Source: Bradyrhizobium frederickii
Lineage (GTDB): Bacteria; Pseudomonadota; Alphaproteobacteria; Rhizobiales; Xanthobacteraceae
Direction: 5' to 3'
DNA: 64,000 nt
NCBI RefSeq assembly: GCF_004570865.1
Contig: NZ_SPQS01000011.1
Location: 62,001-126,000, forward strand
Below the pieces are notes generated by a model. That model worked only from the letters and a program-made list of their open reading frames with translations. It had not been told where the DNA came from and did not search any database. Positions within the stretch are counted from its first letter, which is position 1. Every line of letters begins with the position of its first letter. Both the position numbers and the translations under genes were made by a program. This document shows, piece after piece, positions 25,978-35,666 of this stretch.

Positions 25978-26313
25978 CGCTCGTCCTTTCAGTCCTCATG
26001 CGCCGCTTGCCGGCACGACAAGCATCATAGCGAGCGAGCAACCAGATAAAGCACCGCTGTCGCGGCGACCCGGAGCAGATTGTTTCGTATTGGGTCGGAG
26101 CTTTGGCAGAGAGTTGCGCCCACAGACGTGTCGAATGGGCGTCATCTGGGCCGTCGTTCAGCACCGGCATAAAATCCCGCGGCGATCATCGATGAAAGTC
26201 AAAACTTCCTCCATCCATACGCTGCATGCGAGCAACTGCTGTCTCCGTCGCCGTACGTTGCATCCGAAAAGATCGGGCGGCCGCACAGCGTCGCGGCCGA
26301 GCTGGAGGACGAC
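25978..26313. other. Divergent intergenic region, HAD / aminotransferase
   Basis: About 336 bases, less GC-rich than most of the window. A CTGGAGGAC ribosome site precedes the aminotransferase ATG. No convincing gene; no clear operator found by eye. Confidence 0.4.
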
Positions 26314-27690
26314 ATGTTGAGCAACTCGCTGACTGAACTCGATCGGGCGCATCTGATTCACCCGGTCTCATCCTACCGCAGCCATGAGAAGTCGGGCGTG
26401 CGGGTGCTGAAATCGGCCAAAGGCGCCACGCTGACGGATGTCTCGGGACGTCAGTTGCTCGACGGCTTCGCGGGTCTGTGGTGTGTCAATGCCGGCTACG
26501 GCCAGGACAGCATCATTGAAGCGGCCACAAGGCAACTGCGCGAACTGCCATACGCGACGGGATATTTTGGGTTGGGCTCCGACCCGGCTATCAGGTTGGC
26601 GGCGAGGCTCGCCGAACTGGCGCCTGGCGATCTGAACCATGTCTACTTCACCCTGGGCGGCTCCGATGCCGTCGACAGCACGATCCGGTTCATCCGGTAC
26701 TACTATCATGCGAAGGGTACGCCACAGAAGGACCAGTTCATTTCCGTGGAGTGTGGCTATCACGGATCGTCAACGACGGGCTCCGGCCTGACTGCGCTGC
26801 CCGCCTTTCACACGGGCTTCGGAGTGCCTTATAGCTGGCAGCACAAGATCCCGTCGCACTATGCCTATCGCAATCCTGTCGGTACCCATCCTCAGGCTAT
26901 CATTGCTGCATCGGTTGCGGCCCTGCGGGCTAAGATCGCCGAGCTGGGCGCCGACCGCATTGCTGCCTTCTATGTCGAGCCGATACAGGGGTCAGGAGGC
27001 GTCCTCGTTCCGCCGCCGTCCTGGCTGAAGGCGATGCACGCCGTTTGCAAGGCGCACGACATTCTGTTCGTTGCCGACGAGGTCATCACCGGCTTTGGCC
27101 GGGTCGGTCCGCTTTTCGCCTGTGAAGAGGACGATATCGTGCCCGATCTCATGACGACGGCAAAAGGACTGACCTCCGGCTATGTGCCGATGGGGGCCGT
27201 TCTCATGTCTGATAGCGTGTACAACACGATCGCTGACGGCGCCGGCAAGACGGCCGTCGGTCACGGCTACACCTATTCCGCACATCCCGTCAGCGCAGCC
27301 GTCGGGCTCGCATGCCTCGACCTTTACGAGAACGGCTTGCTGGAAAACGGCCGTAAGGCCGGCCACCGCCTGATGGAAGGGCTTCGGACGCTTGTCGATC
27401 ATCCGCTTGTCGGGGACGTCCGTGGTCGCGGCATGCTGGCCGCAATCGAGCTTGTCACCGACAAGGAATGCAAGACGCCCCTGCCGGCGGAAGCCGACGC
27501 GGCACGTCGCATCTTCGACCGCGCCTGGGACAATGGACTTGTCATCCGCGCCTTTGCTCAGGGCGTGCTAGGTTATGCGCCGCCGCTCTGCTGCACCGAT
27601 GCGGAGATCGACGGCATCATCGAACGGACAAGGACCACGCTCGACCAGACGCTCGAAGACAGCGACGTCCGCGCGGCGATGAAAGGATGA
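26314..27690 (+). CDS. Class III (omega) aminotransferase
   Basis: 458 residues, full length. PLP enzyme of fold type I: G-G-S-D-A-V-D at about 113, C-G-Y-H-G-S-S near 148, D255 in V-A-D-E-V-I-T-G-F-G-R and Schiff-base Lys K284 in T-T-A-K-G-L-T-S-G-Y. It resembles polyamine/omega-amino-acid:pyruvate aminotransferases. With the gabD-like dehydrogenase nearby, a transamination-then-oxidation route for putrescine, GABA or beta-alanine-like compounds is plausible (inference). An Lrp regulator lies convergent just downstream. Confidence 0.9.
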   Translation: MLSNSLTELDRAHLIHPVSSYRSHEKSGVRVLKSAKGATLTDVSGRQLLDGFAGLWCVNAGYGQDSIIEAATRQLRELPYATGYFGLGSDPAIRLAARLAELAPGDLNHVYFTLGGSDAVDSTIRFIRYYYHAKGTPQKDQFISVECGYHGSSTTGSGLTALPAFHTGFGVPYSWQHKIPSHYAYRNPVGTHPQAIIAASVAALRAKIAELGADRIAAFYVEPIQGSGGVLVPPPSWLKAMHAVCKAHDILFVADEVITGFGRVGPLFACEEDDIVPDLMTTAKGLTSGYVPMGAVLMSDSVYNTIADGAGKTAVGHGYTYSAHPVSAAVGLACLDLYENGLLENGRKAGHRLMEGLRTLVDHPLVGDVRGRGMLAAIELVTDKECKTPLPAEADAARRIFDRAWDNGLVIRAFAQGVLGYAPPLCCTDAEIDGIIERTRTTLDQTLEDSDVRAAMKG

Positions 27691-27724
27691 TCGCCGCGCT
27701 CGCGATCGGCGGCCAGATCGTTCC

Positions 27725-28201
27725 TCAGCCGTTGAAGATGCTCTCGAGGGGTAGGTGAGACTTCACGATAGGAGACTTGAGCACGACAAAGCTGAAGTAT
27801 TTGTCGATGCCAATATCCATTTCGACGAGGCGCTCCATGATCGCTTGGTATTCACTGATCCCTGAGGTGATGAACTTGACGAGATAGTCGTACCCGCCCG
27901 ACACCAGGTGGCACTCGACGACGGAATCGATCTTTTCAATCGTCGTGAGGAAGCGCGCGAAATCGATCTGCCGATGATTCTTCAGAGTGATTTCGGCGAA
28001 CACCGTCAGTGTCTGTCCGAGCTTGGCAACGTCGATCTGGGCGGAATAGCCGGTGATGAAGCCCTCGGTCTGAAGCCTCTTGACGCGCATCAGGCATGGG
28101 CTCGGGGACAGGTTGATCAGCTCTGCGAGTTCGACGTTGGAAATCCGCCCGTTCTTCTGCAGTTCGCATAAAATCCTGATGTCGATCTTGTCGAGCTTCA
28201 T
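27725..28201 (-). CDS. Lrp/AsnC family transcriptional regulator
   Basis: 158 residues. The N-terminal winged helix includes I-D-I-R-I-L-C-E-L-Q-K-N-G-R-I-S-N-V-E-L-A-E then L-S-P-S-P-C-L-M-R-V-K-R-L, and the C-terminal RAM domain contains V-S-G-G-Y-D-Y-L-V-K. These proteins respond to amino acids and control their transport or breakdown. It sits between the aminotransferase and a DadA-like oxidase, its likely targets. The target sequence was not located. Confidence 0.9.
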   Translation of the reverse strand: MKLDKIDIRILCELQKNGRISNVELAELINLSPSPCLMRVKRLQTEGFITGYSAQIDVAKLGQTLTVFAEITLKNHRQIDFARFLTTIEKIDSVVECHLVSGGYDYLVKFITSGISEYQAIMERLVEMDIGIDKYFSFVVLKSPIVKSHLPLESIFNG

Positions 28202-28316
28202 CGCGATGCCTTGAGATTGTGGAGGATGGCAGCGTCAAGGCTTTGAGGCTTCAGCGTCATACACACTGTCATAGCACCAACCCGCATCTTTGCCCACTGA
28301 GCGGTAAAATTGCCCT

Positions 28317-29642
28317 TCAGAACTCGGCGACCTTGCCCCAGGCCCCCAGTTTCAGCCGCTCCGGCCTGTAGGGACGCGGGTCGACGATCGGCGCACGACC
28401 AGTGATGATGTCGGCAATCATATGCCCAGCGCCGGGGCCGATTCCAAAGCCGTGGCCGCTGAACCCCGCCGCCAGGATGAAACCCGGAATCGCATCGACT
28501 TCACCGATTGCCGGAACGCCATCCGGCGTACTGTCGATGTAGCCGGCCCAGACGTTCGAGATGGCGACGCGCCGGAGCTCCGGCAGCAATTCGCAGGCGC
28601 GTCGATGCGTCAGCCGAATCTGCGCCATGTCGGGACGGGGATCGAGCGTCCGGTTCAGCTCCATGGGGGTCACCTGATCCAGCTCCCATTTTGCCAGAGA
28701 TTCATGACCATGGCGCACACCCTCGAACGCTCCCGGGGCAAGACTTCGCCACCGACGGGCGAACATGGGCAGGAATTCGCGGCCGAACCTGAACTGCTGC
28801 GGCGTCGGATCGACTCGCGCGCGCCCACTGATCGCCAGCGTGTATCCGCCGTTGCCGCGTCGGGTGAGCGACACGAGCGCGGTATGCAAGGCGTCGGGCA
28901 GACCGGCCGTGCCGGGAGCGACTGCGAGAATGGACTGGCGCACGGACGCCTGCGGAAAACGAATTCCATACTGGTTGCAGAACAAAGAGGCCCACGCGCC
29001 TCCCGCCATGACCGCGGTTTTCGTCCGGATCGTGCCCGCTTCGGTCACCACTCCGTTGACCCGGCCGGCACTGAGTTCTATGCCGCGCGCCGCGCAATTC
29101 TGGTGTACGGTGCCACCGGCCGCCATGATCGCGCGCGCGGCAACGGGCACCGCCTTCGAGGGATTTGCCGTTCCGTCCGTTGGAGAAAAGACGCCGCCTT
29201 TCCACTTGCGGCCTGTTGCCTTGCCCCGCTCGCTCGCCTCTTCCGCGCTAAGCATATGTGTGGTGACGCCGACGGTCCTGGCGAAATCGCGCCACTTGGC
29301 CCAGCCGGCCAACTCGTTTTCGTCGTTCGATAGATACAGAAGGCCGCAACGGCGGAAACCCGTGTCCTCACCGGTTTCCTCGGCAAATCTCTCCCAGAGG
29401 TCGAGGCTCTTGGTTGCGATCGGCAGCTCGCGCGCATCGCGGTTCTGTTGGCGGCACCATCCCCAGTTGCGGCTGGACTGCTCGGCGCCGACGCGACCCT
29501 TTTCGAGCAAGGCGACCTTGATGCCGCGGCGGGCGAGATAATAGCTCGTGAACACGCCCACCACGCCGCCGCCAATCACCACGACATCGGCCTCGTCGGG
29601 CAGGAACGGACTGGATTCGATATGCAGGAGCGGCGCGCTCAT
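28317..29642 (-). CDS. DadA-like FAD-dependent oxidoreductase (DAO family)
   Basis: 441 residues from the ATG at 29642 (GGAG upstream); the longer in-frame start is not needed. FAD-binding V-V-I-G-G-G-V-V-G-V-F at about 20, the distinctive Q-S-S-R-N-W-G-W-C-R-Q-Q-N-R-D segment near 55, and a C-terminal H-G-F-G-I-G-P-G-A-G. The same segment appears in the paralogue at 40901. The enzyme should oxidise an amine or amino acid, passing electrons to O2 or a membrane carrier. It shares its strand with the Lrp gene and is divergent from the ABC importer operon. Confidence 0.88.
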   Translation of the reverse strand: MSAPLLHIESSPFLPDEADVVVIGGGVVGVFTSYYLARRGIKVALLEKGRVGAEQSSRNWGWCRQQNRDARELPIATKSLDLWERFAEETGEDTGFRRCGLLYLSNDENELAGWAKWRDFARTVGVTTHMLSAEEASERGKATGRKWKGGVFSPTDGTANPSKAVPVAARAIMAAGGTVHQNCAARGIELSAGRVNGVVTEAGTIRTKTAVMAGGAWASLFCNQYGIRFPQASVRQSILAVAPGTAGLPDALHTALVSLTRRGNGGYTLAISGRARVDPTPQQFRFGREFLPMFARRWRSLAPGAFEGVRHGHESLAKWELDQVTPMELNRTLDPRPDMAQIRLTHRRACELLPELRRVAISNVWAGYIDSTPDGVPAIGEVDAIPGFILAAGFSGHGFGIGPGAGHMIADIITGRAPIVDPRPYRPERLKLGAWGKVAEF

Positions 29643-30291
29643 CAACAGGGTCTCCGGTGGCTGCCGTAACGTATTCGAGAAAAAGCGGCAGGCCTCGCGA
29701 ACTTTCGCGATCAGACCGAATTTCCTGCGGTTCATTGCCTTTGACACAGGCTATTATTGCGAAAACATTGTGCATGCTGCGGCTAGCGGGCGGCGAGACC
29801 GATGCACGCGCTCCGGCAATCGATGGGCTTCCCTTCCGGGCAGGCGCTCCTGCTGGCCTGGCGGCACAGAGTGAAATGCCAAATCGGACTTCGTTTTCGG
29901 AAGTTCCTGCTGCCCGGATGCCCGCTTTCGGCGATTCCGGGGAGATCGAAATCGCCAATATCGGGAGAACCACTCGATCGGTGGGTCGAAGTCCATAGAG
30001 GCAACCTGCATGAGCCCAGCAGCACACCTTGGCAGAAGCGATCAAGCCATGACGCGGATGTCATCTGTGCATCGCTTCGATTGGGTTGGCCAATTCGGTC
30101 GGCGCCGCGCTCTGAACGACAGCTCTTGCTTGTTGCGCGAGGAGGCCTGAATCATGTCGCAGCCTCCAACGAAGGAATGGCAAGTTGAGCGGCAAATTGT
30201 CGACCTGTCGAAGGAGCGTGGCAACGCAAAGAGCCAAAGGCTCGAGTCGCAGCCGTATGACCGGACCCGGTTGATAGGGGAGGATCTTCCT
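29643..30291. other. Divergent regulatory region, oxidase / ABC importer
   Basis: About 650 bases between divergent starts. Open frames here overlap and have no family resemblance. The only firm element is AGGGGAGG shortly before the ABC ATPase ATG. An upstream in-frame start (30154) for the ATPase would add 46 residues that are not typical of the family. Confidence 0.45.
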
Positions 30292-31956
30292 ATGGCCTCT
30301 GACGTGCAGGCTGCGGTCCCCGCCGATGTCGCGCTCTCGGTGCGCGATCTGAGCGTCAGTCTCCCTGAGGGAATGGAGCGAGCTTACGCCGTCGAGAACG
30401 TCTCCTTCGATCTGAAGCGCGGTCAGATCCTGTGCATCATCGGAGAATCCGGATCGGGCAAATCGGTCACGGCAAACGCGATCATGGGACTTCTGCCGAA
30501 GGCGATCAGGGTCTCCTCGGGTGCGGTCCACCTGAACGGGATGAACATCGTCGGCCTCTCGCCCATCAAGCTCCGCAGCCTGCGCGGCCGCGTCGTTTCA
30601 ATGATCTTTCAGGATCCTCTTTCGGCGCTCAACCCGCTGATGACCGTGGGCGCGCAGATCGAGGAGGTGATGGCGGCGCACGATGTCGGCACGCCGAAAT
30701 CCCGGCGCAGCCGGGCCGTCGACCTGTTGATTGAAGTGGGACTGCCCGATCCGCAGCTGATGTATCACCAATATCCCTTCCGCCTTTCGGGCGGGCAGCG
30801 GCAGCGGGTGATGATCGCCATGGCTCTGGCGCTCGAGCCTGCGATCCTGATTGCGGACGAGCCGACCACGGCACTGGACGTGACGACCCAAGCGCAGATC
30901 CTCCAATTGATCCGCGACATTCAGCGCCGCAAGGGAATGAGCGTCATGTTCATCACCCATGACTTCGGCGTCGTGGCGGAGATTGCCGATTACGTCGTGG
31001 TGATGGAAAAGGGCCATTGCGTGGAGCAGGGGACCGCCGAGCAGGTGCTCAAGTCGCCGAGCCACCTCTATACTCGCCGCCTGATCGCCGCCGTGCCACG
31101 CCTCACCGGCAAGGACCGCGTTGCTTTGCAACCCGCGGACAGAACGTCCATCCTCAAGGTGGAATGTCTCGCAAAGACCTATCGCAGCGGCAGCTCGTTT
31201 TTTGGCAGGCAGCGCATCGTTGCGGCGGTCAATGGCGTCACGTTCGATCTTGCGTCTGGGCGCACGCTGGGCGTGGTCGGGGAAAGCGGCTCGGGCAAGT
31301 CGTCTCTTGGTCGGCTGCTGATCAAGCTCATGGACAGCGATAGCGGCTCGATCCTGTTCGAAGGCCGCGACATCGCCGCGCTTTCGGAAGCCGAGTTTCG
31401 GCCCTTGCGGCCAAAGATCCAAATGATCTTCCAGGATCCTTTCGCCTCGCTCAATCCGCGATCGACGGTGGGCCAAATCCTCACGGTGGGTCCGGTCGCG
31501 CATGGGATGCCCTACGGCGAGGCTGCCGAGCGGGCGCGAGAGCTTCTGTCTCATGTCGGCCTGGATTCAGGAGCTTTTGACCGCTATCCGCACGAATTCT
31601 CCGGCGGGCAGCGCCAGCGCATCGGCATCGCCCGGGCACTGATGTTCAAACCAAAACTGCTGATTGCCGACGAAGCTGTCTCGGCGCTCGACGTGTCGAT
31701 CCAGGCCCAGATCCTGAAGCTGCTGGACCAGATTCAGCGAGAGACGGGCGTCTCGATGATCTTCATCACGCATGATCTGCGGGTCGCAAGTCAGATTTGC
31801 GACGAAATCGCCGTCATGCATCGCGGACACATCGTGGAGCGTGGACCGCCTTCGCAGATCTTCCTCGACCCGAAATCCAACTACACGCGGGAGCTGGTGG
31901 CGGCGATCCCAGGGGAGCAGCCGGCGCAAGCACCCCAACACCTAGCAAATCCATAA
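30292..31956 (+). CDS. Peptide-type ABC transporter, fused double ATP-binding protein
   Basis: 554 residues, equivalent to DppD and DppF fused. NBD1 has Walker A G-E-S-G-S-G-K-S (about 49), signature L-S-G-G-Q-R-Q-R and Walker B I-L-I-A-D-E-P; NBD2 has Walker A G-E-S-G-S-G-K-S (about 335), F-S-G-G-Q-R-Q-R and L-L-I-A-D-E-A. Both sites look active. AGGGGAGG lies before the ATG. First gene of an importer operon that continues with the binding protein and two permeases. Substrates of this class are peptides, opines or related amino compounds. Confidence 0.93.
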   Translation: MASDVQAAVPADVALSVRDLSVSLPEGMERAYAVENVSFDLKRGQILCIIGESGSGKSVTANAIMGLLPKAIRVSSGAVHLNGMNIVGLSPIKLRSLRGRVVSMIFQDPLSALNPLMTVGAQIEEVMAAHDVGTPKSRRSRAVDLLIEVGLPDPQLMYHQYPFRLSGGQRQRVMIAMALALEPAILIADEPTTALDVTTQAQILQLIRDIQRRKGMSVMFITHDFGVVAEIADYVVVMEKGHCVEQGTAEQVLKSPSHLYTRRLIAAVPRLTGKDRVALQPADRTSILKVECLAKTYRSGSSFFGRQRIVAAVNGVTFDLASGRTLGVVGESGSGKSSLGRLLIKLMDSDSGSILFEGRDIAALSEAEFRPLRPKIQMIFQDPFASLNPRSTVGQILTVGPVAHGMPYGEAAERARELLSHVGLDSGAFDRYPHEFSGGQRQRIGIARALMFKPKLLIADEAVSALDVSIQAQILKLLDQIQRETGVSMIFITHDLRVASQICDEIAVMHRGHIVERGPPSQIFLDPKSNYTRELVAAIPGEQPAQAPQHLANP

Positions 31957-31990
31957 ATCACAGCGGACATTCCAAGTGAGGAGAGAGGTC

Positions 31991-33658
31991 ATGAGCAAGC
32001 ATTCGACGACTCAATCGAGCTACTCGCGGCGCGATGCGCTGCGAATGGTCGCGATCGGCGGGGTTGCCGGTTTGATCGCGCCCAATCTGCTGGGAAAGCA
32101 TGCCTTCGCTCGGACGTCTTCAAAACCAAGCGGTCGCGTGATCGTCGGACTTGGGCAGGAGCCGACCGTCTTCAATCCGCTGATGGTCCACATCGAAGTA
32201 GATGATGGCGTGCATTTCTCGGTGTTCGATGCGCTCTTCCGCATCGATCCTCAGGGCGTCATTCAACCCAATCTGGCCTTGGAAGTGCCGAACCAGAAGA
32301 ATGGTGGCATTTCGGAGGACGGTCGCAAATGGCGTATTCGCCTGCGAGACGATGTCCGCTGGCACGACGGCAAGCCTTTCAGCGCCGAGGACGTGAAGTT
32401 CACTCTCGAGCTGATCATGAATCCCAACTTCCGCAGCTGGCGCACGGCCGGCCATGCTCTCGTGCGCGACATCACGGTGGTCTCGCCCACGGAGATCTCG
32501 TGGCGAATGGAAGAGGCTTTTGCGCCTTATCTGTCATTCCTGACCGAAACCTTCATCGTCCCCAAGCACATACTCGAGAAGGAAGCCAATCCGAACAACG
32601 CCGCCTTCAACCAGGCGCCGGTCGGCACCGGTCCGTTCAAGTGGGGCAAGCGAGTCGCCGGCGATCATCTCGAGCTCGTGGCTAATCTCGAGTACTTTGG
32701 TGAAGGCCCTCACATCGAGAGGCTGGTCTTCAAATACATTCCCGACCTCACCGTCCTCTACACTCAGTTCAAGAGCGGCGATGTGGATCTGGTGGGACAG
32801 CCCTACATCACACCTGACCACTACGGGGAAGCCAAGACGCTGCCGAACCGGGTGGTGACCCTGGTTCCAAGGAGCTCGTTCGAGTCCTTCTACCTGAACC
32901 TCGAGCGTCCCCAGTTCAAGGAACTTGCGGTTCGCGAGGCGCTCTACGCGGCAATCGACAAGGAGGCGATCATCCAGGGGCTCTATTACGGAGTGCCGAC
33001 GCCGACTGAGACCTTCATGCCCAAGCAGTCCTTGTACCACAACCCCAATCTGCCGGCCCACGAGTTCAATCTCGATCGCGCGCGCAAGCTCCTCGACCAG
33101 GCCGGCTGGGTGCCTGGACGGGATGGCATTCGGGCCAAAGGCGGCGTCCGCCTGTCCTTCGCCAACTCGACAACATCAGGCGATCCGCTTCGCGAGCAGG
33201 CGCAGCAGTTCTTGCAGCAGGCATTCGCTCAGCTGGGCATCGAGATGAAGATATCGAACTTGCCCGCCGCCGTGATGTGGGGTGAGTTCTGGCAGCAATC
33301 GCAATTCGATTCCGTGATCGTCGGCAGCACCTATCTGATTGGCGCTGATCCGGATGTTACCAACCGCCTGCACTCGCGTTCGATCGCAGCGAAGGGCGGG
33401 CGCGGCTCGAACAATGCGCAGTATTCAAATCCAGAGGTCGATGCCCTGCTCGACAAGGGCGCGCGCACCTTCGATCCGGAAGCGAGGCGCGGGATCTACC
33501 ACAAGGTACAGGAGCTTGTTCGTCGGGACCTGCCCTTCCTTCCGCTGTACCAGAGCAATGCGGTCCAGGGTAACAAGAAGGGGATTTCGGGTGTCGTGCC
33601 GAACGGGAATACCCGTACGGAATCATGGAACGCGTTGGCCTGGTATTGGACGAGTTGA
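31991..33658 (+). CDS. ABC transporter substrate-binding protein, peptide/nickel type (SBP family 5), Tat-exported
   Basis: 555 residues from the ATG after GAGGAGAGAG. The N-terminus carries a twin-arginine signal (Y-S-R-R-D-A-L-R-M then a hydrophobic stretch to about residue 35). The body has the family-5 pattern: W-R-I-R-L-R-D-D-V-R-W-H-D-G-K-P-F-S-A-E-D-V near 110-130 and G-T-G-P-F-K-W near 215. It is periplasmic, binds the imported compound and hands it to the permeases encoded downstream. Ligand unknown. Confidence 0.92.
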   Translation: MSKHSTTQSSYSRRDALRMVAIGGVAGLIAPNLLGKHAFARTSSKPSGRVIVGLGQEPTVFNPLMVHIEVDDGVHFSVFDALFRIDPQGVIQPNLALEVPNQKNGGISEDGRKWRIRLRDDVRWHDGKPFSAEDVKFTLELIMNPNFRSWRTAGHALVRDITVVSPTEISWRMEEAFAPYLSFLTETFIVPKHILEKEANPNNAAFNQAPVGTGPFKWGKRVAGDHLELVANLEYFGEGPHIERLVFKYIPDLTVLYTQFKSGDVDLVGQPYITPDHYGEAKTLPNRVVTLVPRSSFESFYLNLERPQFKELAVREALYAAIDKEAIIQGLYYGVPTPTETFMPKQSLYHNPNLPAHEFNLDRARKLLDQAGWVPGRDGIRAKGGVRLSFANSTTSGDPLREQAQQFLQQAFAQLGIEMKISNLPAAVMWGEFWQQSQFDSVIVGSTYLIGADPDVTNRLHSRSIAAKGGRGSNNAQYSNPEVDALLDKGARTFDPEARRGIYHKVQELVRRDLPFLPLYQSNAVQGNKKGISGVVPNGNTRTESWNALAWYWTS

Positions 33659-33732
33659 CCGGCCGCCGCTCGAGGCCTGCATAGCCGGAGGACGGCGGCG
33701 GACTGGTACAGCCAACCTACATGGAGACTCGA

Positions 33733-34683
33733 ATGTCCGGGTTCCTGCTCAATCGTCTTTCGCAGAGCATCGTGCTGCTTGTGATCGTCTCGATCATCGG
33801 TTTCACGGTTCTCAACCTCATGCCGGGCGGTCCTCTCGCGCAGTTCGGGCTTGATCCCGGCATGACCCAGAAGGACGTCGAGCGGCTCGCAGCGCAGCTT
33901 GGGTTGAACCGCCCGCTGTGGCTCCAATATCTCGACTGGGCCTGGCGGCTGATTCAGGGCGACTGGGGCCACTCTTTCCGCGATGGCTCGTCGGTGCTCG
34001 CGGTGATTGGCCGGCATCTCCTGGCGACGCTGCTGCTGATGGGCACGTCCACCGCCTTGGCGATCGCGGTCGGCACCTGGATCGGAATCCGCGGTGCCAC
34101 CCATCGCTATTCCCTGTTCGACTACTGCGCGACGATCTGTGCCATGGTCGCATTGTCGGTCCCGACATTCTGGTTCGGCCTCATCGGCATCTACATCTTC
34201 ACGCTGAAGCTCGGCTGGGTGCCCGCAGGCAACATGTACACGATCGGCGACGGGTCGGTCATGGACTACCTGCATCACCTGATCTTGCCGAGCTTGGTGC
34301 TGTCGCTGGTTCATGTCGCGATCTGGAGCCGCTACATGCGCACGGCGACACTCGATGCGCTAAGCCAGGATTTCGTCAAGACGGCCCGAGCCAAAGGCGT
34401 GAGCGAGCGCCGCATCTTGCTGAAACATGTGGTCGGCAATGCGCTGTTACCGATGATCACGCTGGCGGGGATGCAGCTGCCCAGCATTCTGACCGGCGCG
34501 CTGGTCACGGAAACTGTGTTCACCTGGCCGGGAATGGGGCGGCTGTTTCTCGACAGCCTTGGTTACAGCGACTATCCGGTCGTGATGGGGCTGTTGATCT
34601 TCTCAGCCGTTCTGGTCGTCTTGGGCAACCTGATCGCAGACATCGTTATCGCCATCGTCGACCCGCGCATTCGCCTGGCTTGA
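33733..34683 (+). CDS. ABC transporter permease, DppB-like
   Basis: 316 residues from the ATG preceded by GGAGAC; an ATG 12 bases upstream is an alternative. Six membrane helices; the DppB entry motif M-P-G-G-P-L-A-Q-F-G near 35, and the ATPase-contact EAA loop T-A-R-A-K-G-V-S-E-R-R-I-L near 225. Inner-membrane pore half, pairing with the DppC-like product encoded next. Confidence 0.92.
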   Translation: MSGFLLNRLSQSIVLLVIVSIIGFTVLNLMPGGPLAQFGLDPGMTQKDVERLAAQLGLNRPLWLQYLDWAWRLIQGDWGHSFRDGSSVLAVIGRHLLATLLLMGTSTALAIAVGTWIGIRGATHRYSLFDYCATICAMVALSVPTFWFGLIGIYIFTLKLGWVPAGNMYTIGDGSVMDYLHHLILPSLVLSLVHVAIWSRYMRTATLDALSQDFVKTARAKGVSERRILLKHVVGNALLPMITLAGMQLPSILTGALVTETVFTWPGMGRLFLDSLGYSDYPVVMGLLIFSAVLVVLGNLIADIVIAIVDPRIRLA

Positions 34684-34720
34684 GCCCGCGGACTTACGCC
34701 TGATAACAGGAGGCAGCAGA

Positions 34721-35599
34721 ATGACCGCAATTGCCGCGCACCTACCTCCAACTCGCTGGTGGCACAGCCGTGCGGTGTACCGCTTCATGCGCCATCATCT
34801 GGCTCTCGTGGGGATCGCGATGATCACCCTGCTAGTGTTGGCATGCACAATCGGCCCATATGCCCTGCCTTACGACTCGCTCCACATCGATCTGCGCGCT
34901 CGTTTTGCTCCACCTCTGAGCGGTCATCACTACTTCGGAACCGATCCCCTCGGGCGTGATCTGGCTGCGCGGTTGCTGATGGCCGGCCGCGTCTCGCTCC
35001 TGGTGGGGTTCTCCGCGATGCTGCTGTCAACGCTGATCGGGACGCTGGTCGGCGTAACGGCCGGCTATCGCGGCGGCTGGATCGGCGCGGCGCTGATGCG
35101 TGTGGTCGACGGGTTCCTTTCCTATCCCTCGATTTTCCTCGTGCTCGCGCTGGCCGCGACGTTGCGGCCGAGCCCCGTGATGATCACCGTCATCATTGCG
35201 GTCACGAGCTGGATGGAGACTGCCAGGATCGTTGAGGCAGAGGTCCGCTCGCTGCGCGAGCGTGAGTTTGTCCAAGCCGCGCGTATGGTGGGACTGAGCC
35301 GGAGACACATCATGTTCCGGGAGATCCTGCCCAATGCCATGGGTCCCATCATCGTCGCTGCAAGCCTGGCGGTTGCCCGCGCGATTCTGCTGGAAGCCTA
35401 TATCAGCTTCCTCGGTTACGGAATTCAGCCGCCGCTGCCAAGCTGGGGCAACATGCTCAACGGCGCGCAGCAATATCTGGCCAGCGCTCCGTGGCTCGCC
35501 ATCATTCCCGGTGCTGCGATCACGATCGCTGTGACGAGCTTCAACTTCATCGGCGATGGGCTCCGAGATGCCCTCGACGTTAGAAACGACCACTTTTGA
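34721..35599 (+). CDS. ABC transporter permease, DppC-like
   Basis: 292 residues with AGGAGG before the ATG. An N-terminal helix, the OppC-type H-Y-F-G-T-D-P-L-G-R-D-L segment near 68, five further helices and an EAA loop Q-A-A-R-M-V-G-L-S-R-R-H-I near 185. It completes the importer with the DppB-like permease. Confidence 0.92.
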   Translation: MTAIAAHLPPTRWWHSRAVYRFMRHHLALVGIAMITLLVLACTIGPYALPYDSLHIDLRARFAPPLSGHHYFGTDPLGRDLAARLLMAGRVSLLVGFSAMLLSTLIGTLVGVTAGYRGGWIGAALMRVVDGFLSYPSIFLVLALAATLRPSPVMITVIIAVTSWMETARIVEAEVRSLREREFVQAARMVGLSRRHIMFREILPNAMGPIIVAASLAVARAILLEAYISFLGYGIQPPLPSWGNMLNGAQQYLASAPWLAIIPGAAITIAVTSFNFIGDGLRDALDVRNDHF

Positions 35600-35666
35600 T
35601 GGTCTGAGTTCAATGCGAGCCGAGGTGCCGGCCTGCGGCCGCCTGAACATCTAGGAGCCATAAGCC

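Noticed and set aside
29802..30188. 128-codon frame in the divergent oxidase/importer gap
   Set aside because: Its residue composition is that of a shifted frame, and there is no start signal; other frames of equal length overlap it.
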